Below are positions 56,601 through 64,000 of a stretch of DNA of 64,000 bases, piece after piece. This DNA is from Lineolata rhizophorae (Eukaryota > Ascomycota > Dothideomycetes > Lineolatales > Lineolataceae): the NCBI GenBank assembly GCA_010093515.1, contig MU001688.1:308364-372363 (forward strand), in the 5' to 3' direction. Made by a program: the position numbers and the translations under genes. Every line of letters starts with the position of its first letter. The first letter of the stretch is position 1. Under the pieces are notes generated by a model. The model did no database searches. It was not told the origin of the DNA and saw only the letters and a program-made list of their open reading frames with translations.

Positions 56601-57232
56601 ATGTCGCCTCTCACTACGAAGCCAATCTACTTCGGCTCCTTCCTAGTGACCTCCCAAGTACGACTTCCTTCTCCTACCTCTCTCTCTCCCAACAGGTCTT
56701 CCACCTCACGCCCCTGACCTTCTGCCTCGTGAACCTCAAGCCGCTGCTCCCCGGCCACGTGCTCGTCTCGCCGCTGCGCGCCGCGCCGCGCCTGCGCGAC
56801 CTGACGCCCGCCGAGGCCGCGGACCTCTTCGTCACGGTGCGCCGCGTGGGCCGCACGCTCGAGCGCGTCTACGGCGCCTCGGCGCTCAACGTCGCCGTCC
56901 AGGACGGCGCCGACGCGGGCCAGAGCGTGCCGCACGTGCACGCGCACATCATCCCGCGGCGCGCGGACGACCTGGGGGCGCCCAGGGAGGGCGGCGGCCC
57001 GGATAAGGTGTACGATTTGTTGGAGGGCGAGGACGGGGACGTGGGCCGGCTGCTGAGGGAGAGGGACGAGGGGACCGGGGGGAGGAAGGGGAAGTTTCCG
57101 GCTGTGGATGCGGATGAGGAGAGGGAGCCGAGGAGCGAGGAGGAGATGAGGAGGGAGGCGGAGTGGCTGGCCGAGGAGATGAAGAAGGATGAGGAAGTGG
57201 AGGGCGAAGAGAAGGAGGCGAAGGGCGGTTGA
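56601..57232 (+). CDS. FHIT-type HIT-family dinucleoside triphosphate hydrolase
   Basis: Hydrolyses Ap3A-like dinucleotides (fungal Aph1/Hnt2, human FHIT). Exons 56601-56657 and 56696-57232 give 197 aa. The N-terminus IYFGSFLVTSQ joins VFHLTPLTFCLVNLKPLLPG across an intron of only 38 nt (GTACGA...CAACAG), phase 0. The join is required because the ATG and the main frame are in different registers, and it restores the expected family start. The histidine triad VPHVHAHIIPR lies at 98-108 (His99, His101, His103), with RDLTPAEAADLF and GQSVPH as in Aph1. The C-terminal 55 residues are a highly charged Glu/Lys tail not needed in the family. Confidence 0.9.
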
Positions 57233-58066
57233 ATGGGCCGTTTGGGCAATTGGGCTGGCTGAGGCTCAATGTGAGCTGTGAGAGCACCCCTGCTGTCGGG
57301 AGTGCTCGATAGCCTGCAATCGACAGGGCGAAGAATCCTGTTGCTTGGGCGCTCCAAATGCTAAAATGGCGGCTCAGTGGAGTTGGAAGAGGTAGAGGCA
57401 GTGCTACAGGTGTAATGCTCTCGAGTAATTTGTCCAGGTCACAAGACTCCTCCCGAGTCATTCCACTTGCATGCGGAGTTGGGCAGCCTGAGTCGGACAG
57501 AAACTGAGCGTGTATACAGGAAGTTTTGATAATGGACTGGGCGCTGTGGAGTCGAGGACAAAGTCCCGTAGTAGTGCTACTGGACCGTGCTGCTCAGAGC
57601 CACGACGACGATACGCTCGAAGCAATCCAGCCATGCTCGTGGCTGCGGGATTGCGAATGCTAGATCACGCCCATGCCTGCTCTTGGCCATTGGCGCGGCG
57701 CGTGCCTGGACGCTCTGCGGCCCAGGTGACCAACACCGCGCCGGGCTGGGCGGCCGAGGCCGACCACGGGCTCAACCAACCTTGGCCGCCGCGGCCTGGC
57801 GCGCAGCGCGGCGCGGCCTGGCCCTGCCCCGCCAAAGCCGCCCCTCAGCCCCGCCGCCCTCCCGGCTCCCCCTCCCTGCTCACTCACTCACAGCCCTCCC
57901 TCCCTACTCAACGCCTCTCCTCAACCGCCCCTCGCCGCCGTCAGCCCGTCGCTTCCGCCGCTCCTTCAACAACAAACTTCGACCGCACCTCGACTTCGAC
58001 CGCATCGCTTCAGCAGCCCGAATAGCCTCTCCATTCCACCCCGCGTACGGAAACCACACGCCCGCC
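57233..58066. other. Intergenic, 5' flank of the acyl-CoA-binding protein gene
   Basis: 830 bases. GC-rich at 57.7-57.9 kb, with CCCT/CACT-rich DNA near the right end. No supported gene. Confidence 0.45.
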
Positions 58067-58507
58067 ATGCCCGCCCAACAGTCCCCCGAGTTCAAGCAGG
58101 CCGCCCTGGACGTCAAGAAGCTCAAGGCGAAGCCGACTAACGACGAGCTCCTGGAGGTCAGCAGCTCGCAAGAACAGCATCGCCGGGCGCGTTTTCGGCT
58201 GACTTGGAAATTTTCTACTGCGTCAACAGCTCTACGCCCTGTACAAGCACGGCACGGACGAGGAATCCATCGACGACGCCAAGGCGCCGTCAATGTTCGA
58301 CTTCAAGGTGCGCGAGTCCACAACTCCCGAGTGGTGCTTTCTTTGGAGGGGCTAACGAGCAACGCCGTCTTTCCGAACCTGTAGGAGAAGGCGAAGCGCA
58401 GGGCGTGGCAGGACACCGTCGACTCCGGCATGTCGCCCGCCGACGCGCAGAAGAAGTACGTCGCGCTGGTCGAGGAGCTCAAGAACAAGCACGGCGTGGA
58501 AGCGTAA
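58067..58507 (+). CDS. Acyl-CoA-binding protein
   Basis: Small cytosolic carrier of long-chain acyl-CoA esters (yeast Acb1). Exons 58067-58156, 58230-58307 and 58385-58507 give 96 aa, close to the usual 86-100. All family contacts are present: FKQAALDVKKLKAKPTNDEL, then LYALYKHGTDE (Tyr and Lys of the YKQAT-like motif), PSMFDFKEKAKRRAWQ across the second junction, and KKYVALVEELKNKHG. Both introns are phase 0, with branch-like CTAAC in the second. The first has an uncommon GTCAGC donor. Confidence 0.95.
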
Positions 58508-58763
58508 GCAGTCACGGACTTGGGCGGGGTTTTAGCGTCATGCTCGATGGACCGAGTTCTCTTTGCGAGTCGAGAACGCTTTCCTGGAACGTGTCTTTTT
58601 GGGCAGCCATCCATCGGTTTGGCGGAGTACACTAGGGAGTAGACGGTCAAAGGCAATAAGAAGAATCGTAGAACACTGCCCGCCTGCCGTACGCAATCGG
58701 GTTTTCTAAATTATCGCGTACAACATGCAATCGAGGCCGGATGCAAATCTGGCTTTCTGAACC

Positions 58764-60685
58764 TTATGACGCATCGTTCTTCCACACCCGACCCATCCAG
58801 TCCGGTTCCTCGTGAGTTGCCGTTGCGCACCATGGCACTTCGTCCTCGGAATAGGGGACCAGTGGAAGGTCGTAAGGCATGCGGATGCCCACAATCACCT
58901 TGTCGCCTTTCCCACCAGTGCTCCCCTCACATTCACTCTCCCCACCCTCGAGATCGATCGCCTCCGGCAAGTCCTTTGCAAACACCGGCACCATGCTCAC
59001 ATCCTCCTCCCGACCCCCTCCTTCACCTCTGCACAAGTCCGGCCACACCACAACCCCAATCTCATAGCTACAAATCCTAACGTCCGTCCCCTCCTTGGCC
59101 GGGAAGTTCCCCCACGCCTGCGTTGACAGGTTCGCCGATGTGACCATGGCCCAGTCAATGTGTTCCTTGCGCTGGTCCGCGAACCGCACGTACGTCTTGA
59201 TGTGTGGCGCGATGCGGCGGCGCAGCGCGCGGCCCTGCACGCCGGCGGCGGAGGCACGCACGGCATTGGCGACCGCCCCGTCGCCGGCCCAGTACCGCAG
59301 GTGCGGCCGCATGTACGCTAGCTGCTTCTGCTGCGCGGCCGATTGGAGCCGCATGTGGATGGAGGCGCCGGAGACGTAGCCGGCAAGCGAGCGGCGGATC
59401 TCGTCTGGGGTGGGGAAGATGATTTCGTGCGTGGGTGAGGTGGAAGAGCCGCGAGGTTTTTTGAAAGATGCCGTGGTCAGGGCCTTGAGGCACTTGGGTG
59501 GATCCCGGGTGGCGCTTAAGACGTCGGTGAAAGACTTGAACCATTTGTCTGTCGGGCCAAGTGATGCTATGGATGAGATTTGGGTGACAAGACTGGCGGG
59601 AGAGGGCTCTGCAGCCGGCCCTGGGCGTACTGGAATGCATCCGAGGACTTCTTTTAGCCTGACCCAGCCGAACGAGGTTCCCTTGTCAGATTTGCGCGGA
59701 TCCATGGGCTGTCTCGTTGGTACACTTGCGACCAGCGCGGCTCGGACAGAGGAAAAGTCATATTTAGATAGTTGTTCGACGAGCGACTTGAGCCGCCCGC
59801 CATACGCGCGCAAATATCCCAGCAAGTCTGTCTTGAACCGGTGGCCAGTGCCGATGGCGCTCTCAGGCTGCTTGTCAGTGTTCTTCTGAAACGGGAGCGG
59901 CGGAGAGCGCCACACGGCTTGACACATGCCCTCCCAGTCCTGCGAGATCATGTTTGCCGTGTGGATGACGATTTGCGCCGTGTCGTCGTGCCGTAGAAGG
60001 ATCATCATTTTCGAGTGGTGGGTTCCGAATGCTTCTGGCATGTGCGCCGTGATCAGTTGGACGTTTGAGTACCGCTTTGCGGATTCCTTTGGGCTATCAG
60101 CTAAAAATGGTCGAAGGCGCCATTCGAAGAGTGCGGTTTACCTCCAGCATAACCCTATGCCCGTCTTCCTTCTTCCAGCTCCCATGGACAATCTTAACGC
60201 TAACCATGTTCCTGACGTCTTCGTCTAATGCTTTCCTAACATACTGTTAGCTTAGTTCTTCCCACAATATGATATCGCATCCAAGGAAGTTCGAGAAAGG
60301 CTCACATGACGTAGTCAATGTCAAAGAGATAGTTAAATTGCCAGCATTCCCGAATCAACGGATCTCCAAGAATGTCTCTCAGGCCAACGGCATCCACGTT
60401 ACACATATCAGGCAAGTCCGCAACGCGGTTCAAACTAAAAGGCGATGGTAACACCTTAGTACCAGCCTTTCCTTGCCTGGTGGCGTCATTTCTAGGCGTT
60501 CGGCCAGCATCGCTCTTGAGTCGAGGCGGAGGCGGCGTGACGGCGCGGCCAAGGGACGTCAAAGGTGAACGCGTCTGTTCGCGAGTCGGTGAGCCGCTTC
60601 CAGATGCCAATGGAAGCGCATCCTTTCCCTTTTCAAGTTTCACACGTTTAGCTAGCCGGGGGTAGGGCTCGTCCTCGCCCTCCAT
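58764..60685 (-). CDS. Tyrosyl-DNA phosphodiesterase 1
   Basis: Repairs trapped topoisomerase I by cleaving the 3'-phosphotyrosyl bond. Exons 60306-60685, 60142-60235 and 58764-60086 give 598 aa. Two HKD-like motifs: FGTHHSKMMIL (His182, Lys184) and PHIKTYVRF (His453, Lys455), the latter followed by WAMVTSANLSTQAWG. The N-terminus is basic and disordered (RLAKRVKLEKGK), likely nuclear. The region before the first motif reads CWQFNYLFDIDYVM then KALDEDVRNMVSVKIVHG across a 70-nt intron. The second intron (55 nt) needs an AAAG acceptor at 60087; nearer TAG acceptors break the frame. The C-terminus has a Gly/Glu-rich insert before the conserved LPYD-like and PWCA end (VPWCATATHEEPDWMG). Confidence 0.93.
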
Positions 60686-61234
60686 GGTGTTGCAGGTTCG
60701 GATGTGATAAGGCTGGAACCGGAGCCCGGTGCGTTCGTTGAAGAAGGGACAAGAGGCGACCGTGCAGCTTGGCTGCAAGACACGTCGCGCGATCACGTGC
60801 GATCTGAGAACTTCAATTGCATTTGGCCAAGAGGGACATTTAAAATTAAGATATTTTCTCGTCCAATTCCTTGATATCTGTCGGCATAGAAAATTGTTGA
60901 AATGGAATAAAGCTAGCCCCATCGCAAAGAAACTATCCCGGCATTACGAAGGTCCAGTTTCCGAAACGCATTACTTAATACCATAGATATGGATGGATAG
61001 GTTGCAGAACGCGTTCCCTATTTCGATAACTCAGAAGTGGTCTCAAGAGCGTGACTTTTTCAACTCCGCAATTTGCTTTTCTAATTTTGATTTTGCTATA
61101 TACCAACATTGGGAGCAGAGGACACTCGTAGCTTGGCCCGTAACCCAGCGCAATTAGAAATTTACCTTGCCGAAACATCTTTATTTTGTATCGCCATGGA
61201 GTAGTACATCTAGATTTATGAGCTGAGTGTCTTC
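60686..61234. other. Intergenic between TDP1 and HET genes
   Basis: 549 bases, AT-rich at 60.85-61.2 kb. TDP1 promoter and HET-gene 3' UTR are expected here. No gene recognised. Confidence 0.5.
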
Positions 61235-63484
61235 TTAACCTAAGAAAAGATCTACAGTCTCCAGATCCAACTTCCTCCAGATTTCTCGAATCACCCTTCC
61301 AATGCCTCTTCTATATGCGACACCCTCCATCAGCTCGATCCACAGCACATTGTAGAAGAAATAGTTTTGCCATACTCTGTCTGTAGGGCTTGCCAGTGGA
61401 TGATCCTCATACTCCAGCTCGGGAAACATTAGATGGAAATTAGGATCAGATTTCCGCCCTGAGACATAGCATTCCGAAATTTCGACAAGTTTGCATTGCG
61501 CCCTGGCTTCTCGTGTAGGAGAGTCAAAATCGCCACAGTCACTAGAAAGTATTCCCGCCCACTCTCCGGTTGATGTGCGCAGCGAGCATTTAGTGTGACT
61601 GAAATGTTCAATCACCGGCTGAGTTTGACCTTGATGCCTGATATTGACCTTAATAGGTTCTCCCTTCAAAAGAGATGCCCGTTTTGCGGTGAAATGAAGC
61701 AGCGTTCCATACTCAGTCAAATCCATGGTTCGACAGGCTTGTGAAATAGGAAATGGATAGTTGAACGATTTTCCAGGTTGGGAGTCGTGGCGATAGTTAG
61801 CTCCTCCTCCATGAATCGCTGACCACCCTGGCGGCAACGATGAGACAGGGGAAGAATACTCAATTGTCGAGTTTCTGCCCCCTAACATGGAAACTTTGTC
61901 CCACTTCAAAAGCGGACGCAACTCTTTGTCTGTAGAATCCTTGTAAAATTCTGGCGCAAAGTACGTCCACATATTCAAATCCAAGCGGCCCTTAGTACTC
62001 ATCCAGGACCAGCTAGGAAGGTTTGTTCGTAGAGAAGCCCTTCTTTGCAGAAGCTGGGAACGCTCTCTGATGCTAGAGCCAGCTTCCCAAAGCAATGCAA
62101 CATCGAAAAACATTTCCGGGAGCCCGAAATGGAACCCCCTATCGAACACTTTGTTCAAGACCGAGATAACCCCCGCGAATGCGGCAACTGCGTCATCATC
62201 GAATGTAAGGTCGCGAACGTTGTACTCCTCGACCATGCCTACATAGAACGAGATATCGGGCCACGAAGGTATTTCGCCGATGAGGTGGGAAGGGCAAGGG
62301 AGAAACGTTTGATCTAATGACGTATTCTCGTGGCCATGGGGATATGCAAGCCATTCGTCGCTCCGGAAATTGTGACAGAACCAAGATACGGTCCCATTGA
62401 ACAAGAGTAGGCGCCTTGACAGGAATGCCTCTTGATACGTCCATCCTCGCGAAGTCCACCGTGTGCCAAGCGCCACGCTACTTTCTGCCAAACCGAGATC
62501 ATTCCCAGTCACCATGGTTTGCCCGGGGAATTCAATAAAATGGCAGGGAAACTTTCTGGGCTGCGAACAATCAGTCAACCCAGGAAGTCCAAATTTACAG
62601 TCTTCGCCCTGGGCAGCGACTACTGTGAAGTAGGACCCGGCATATATCGACGCCATGGCGTTAATAAACATCGTCTTTGTTGATGGATCATCTTGAATGA
62701 TGCAGAGAGAGTCTGTCCAAAGGTATCTGACTCCGACTTTTGCTGCGAGGTACATGGCGTCTCGTATTGTTTTCGGAATCCCCATTTGGTTAGAGGAGAA
62801 GGACAGGGATCTGGGCTGTTTCATCCTATCCAGATTCTCGAGGAGAGTCATCAACATGTCCACGCGGCCCCATACATAACTTAAAGCTATGTACCTTGGC
62901 TTCTCCTTAGTGGCAACTTTGACAAGGCATTCGTGCTCTAGATCAACCAAGTAAAGCCACAAGAGCCCACTGTCAAAAGCATCTAGAGCGACCTGTCCAA
63001 ATGTATCACTGTGCAGGCCGTCACAGGTTTGTATCCATCCTCTAATTAGATCGAGGTCAATCCTAGTGAGATCCAAGGCCCGGTAATAATCTACGAATGA
63101 TAGCCGGTTTTTGACATCGGCAGGTTCCGTTTGTCTGAGCATCAGCATGTTTTCTCCAGAAAATGGCAGTCCTTTTGGGCTGACTTCAATGTGAAACGGA
63201 GAACCGCCGAAGATGAGTTGCGCCTTTGCCTCTCCAAGAGAGGAATATGAAGCAAACCCGGTCCTTGTCAGTGCTACCAAGATCGATTGGCAACAAACAC
63301 AGGAAGTTCTCCCCTGAAGCGTCTCAAGGTTTCCAAGTAGCAAAGTGTCGTCTGGCCGAGCCTTTCCAGTTCTCTGAAGCGCTAGTTGGCACCCTATGAA
63401 GCGGCCTGCCTTTTGACACACCTTGCAATACTTCTCAGCGAATTTTCCATACCCTTGAGACATGTCAGTCATAGCAGAAGACAT
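61235..63484 (-). CDS. HET-domain (heterokaryon incompatibility) protein
   Basis: Single-exon gene of 749 aa. HET domain blocks: YIALSYVWG at about 198-206, then IPKTIRDAMYLAAKVGVRYL, WTDSLCIIQDD, AMASIYAGSYFTVVAAQGED and TRWTSRGWTYQEAFLSRRLL. The domain occurs in fungal non-self recognition proteins that trigger cell death on fusion, and in large families of unknown role. The N-terminus has a cysteine pair region (CKVCQKAG...SCVCC), possibly metal-binding. The C-terminal 250 residues show no known sensor such as NACHT or WD repeats. Start is the first ATG after an in-frame TTG. Its 5' end lies only 182 bp from the second transposon copy. Confidence 0.92.
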   Translation of the reverse strand: MSSAMTDMSQGYGKFAEKYCKVCQKAGRFIGCQLALQRTGKARPDDTLLLGNLETLQGRTSCVCCQSILVALTRTGFASYSSLGEAKAQLIFGGSPFHIEVSPKGLPFSGENMLMLRQTEPADVKNRLSFVDYYRALDLTRIDLDLIRGWIQTCDGLHSDTFGQVALDAFDSGLLWLYLVDLEHECLVKVATKEKPRYIALSYVWGRVDMLMTLLENLDRMKQPRSLSFSSNQMGIPKTIRDAMYLAAKVGVRYLWTDSLCIIQDDPSTKTMFINAMASIYAGSYFTVVAAQGEDCKFGLPGLTDCSQPRKFPCHFIEFPGQTMVTGNDLGLAESSVALGTRWTSRGWTYQEAFLSRRLLLFNGTVSWFCHNFRSDEWLAYPHGHENTSLDQTFLPCPSHLIGEIPSWPDISFYVGMVEEYNVRDLTFDDDAVAAFAGVISVLNKVFDRGFHFGLPEMFFDVALLWEAGSSIRERSQLLQRRASLRTNLPSWSWMSTKGRLDLNMWTYFAPEFYKDSTDKELRPLLKWDKVSMLGGRNSTIEYSSPVSSLPPGWSAIHGGGANYRHDSQPGKSFNYPFPISQACRTMDLTEYGTLLHFTAKRASLLKGEPIKVNIRHQGQTQPVIEHFSHTKCSLRTSTGEWAGILSSDCGDFDSPTREARAQCKLVEISECYVSGRKSDPNFHLMFPELEYEDHPLASPTDRVWQNYFFYNVLWIELMEGVAYRRGIGRVIREIWRKLDLETVDLFLG

Positions 63485-63665
63485 TTTGCGTAGACCAGGA
63501 AACAATCTGTTAGCATTTTACAGGGATGGAGTTCATGAAAAGTCAGAATAGCTTAGGGGGAGGTCTTAGATGGAAGCCAGATCGCAGATGCAGCACAAGA
63601 GTGAAATTGCATAATAATGGTAGAGTGTTGGCATGGAAGGCGGGGTAAATTTGTTAGAGTACGTA
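63485..63665. promoter_or_regulatory. 5' flank of HET gene, ending at transposon insertion
   Basis: 181 bases between the HET start and the transposon end, including the TA target duplication at 63,664-63,665. The HET promoter therefore either lies in this short stretch or extends into the transposon. Confidence 0.5.
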
Positions 63666-64000
63666 AGCTAGCTGACCGGGTTCCGAGTCACCCGGGGTTC
63701 CAACTCACTGACCCGAAACCACCCATCCTCATGAAAAATCGTGTTTATTCTCTCAACGTAGTTACAATTGCCACTCTGTACACATAGACTGAAGTGTTTG
63801 AGCTGCTGTTTCAGCTGCTACTCTTTCTGCTGCCCGTTCCTCAGCGTCGGCATCCCGTTGTGCCTCAAGAAGTTGTGAGGCCTGTACAGCAACCATGATT
63901 GTATCTATATCTGCAAATCGTTGATTTGGATTAACACGAACTTTCTTTCGTGGCTGTTGAGGCTTAAGAGCCTCAAGTTGACTATTTAATCTTTTATTTT
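63666..64000 (-). mobile_element. Fot1/pogo-type transposon, copy 2 (cut by window edge)
   Basis: Reverse complement of 2746-3080, with no difference found by eye over the 335 shared bases. It begins with the same 45-bp terminal repeat and is preceded by TA. It is in the opposite orientation to copy 1. The rest lies beyond the window. Confidence 0.93.
63762..64000 (-). CDS. pogo/Fot1-type transposase, C-terminal part (partial)
   Basis: Same C-terminal end as copy 1: stop codon at 63762-63764, preceded by MCTEWQL and the Glu/Arg-rich helical stretch. The frame is open to the window edge, so this copy is undamaged as far as visible. Confidence 0.88.
   Translation of the reverse strand, partial: NKRLNSQLEALKPQQPRKKVRVNPNQRFADIDTIMVAVQASQLLEAQRDADAEERAAERVAAETAAQTLQSMCTEWQL

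Noticed and set aside
22045-60685. HRQ1 and TDP1 as a DNA-repair cluster
   Set aside because: They are 33 kb apart with a dozen unrelated genes between them; co-occurrence is likely chance.

Overview
The window is a piece of a filamentous ascomycete chromosome, most likely a Sordariomycete and possibly Sordariales. The reasons are: many short spliceosomal introns (mostly 46-120 nt) with GTRNGT donors, CTRAC-like branch sites and YAG acceptors; GC-rich coding DNA; ascomycete-type families (RTA1-like, HET domain, C2H2 plus fungal transcription factor domain, T5orf172); and a decayed gene whose stops look like C-to-T changes at CpA, as RIP produces. Exon models were built by hand. In every intact multi-exon gene the exon lengths add up to whole codons, with one exception discussed below.

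Layout. 1-3.1 kb: non-coding DNA, then a Fot1/pogo-type DNA transposon with 45-bp inverted ends and TA target duplication, whose middle is an assembly gap. 4.1-5.2 kb: RTA1-like seven-helix membrane protein (+). 6.1-12.0 kb, all minus: CCR4-NOT subunit NOT2, a 4-coumarate:CoA-ligase-like peroxisomal acyl-CoA synthetase with a one-base frameshift, and a Cue1-like ER ubiquitin-binding protein. 12.6-14.5 kb: decayed minus-strand gene. 15.0-16.8 kb: coiled-coil protein resembling augmin subunit HAUS3 (+). 16.9-25.5 kb, minus: T5orf172 (GIY-YIG-like) protein, ACPS-type phosphopantetheinyl transferase, Ych1/Ibp1 rhodanese phosphatase, Hrq1 helicase. 27.3-30.5 kb: C2H2 transcription factor (-), followed by 3.7 kb of GC-rich DNA without a convincing gene.

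34.2-44.0 kb: complex I NDUFA5-like subunit (-) divergent from a membrane-anchored two-thioredoxin-domain PDI (+); a new five-exon gene for an unknown tail-anchored-like protein (39.1-40.1 kb, +); a SAM methyltransferase (+); an unknown membrane protein (-). 44.5-53.3 kb, plus: mitochondrial ribosomal protein uL29m, an unknown coiled-coil protein ending exactly at a second gap, and N-acetylglutamate synthase. 53.9-58.5 kb: myosin light chain (+), STEEP1-like protein (-), FHIT-type HIT hydrolase (+), acyl-CoA-binding protein (+). 58.8-63.5 kb, minus: Tdp1 and a HET-domain protein. From 63,666 to the right edge the window runs into a second, oppositely oriented copy of the same transposon, identical by eye to the first over the 335 shared bases.

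Most genes are housekeeping (mRNA decay, mitochondrial translation and respiration, arginine synthesis, lipid carriers, DNA repair, cytokinesis) and do not form an operon-like pathway. The accessory content is the two transposons, the HET gene beside the right copy and the decayed gene. I did not find a clearly new multi-gene system. The best leads are the inverted transposon pair bounding 60 kb, the RIP-like decayed gene, the unknown five-exon membrane protein and very short introns.
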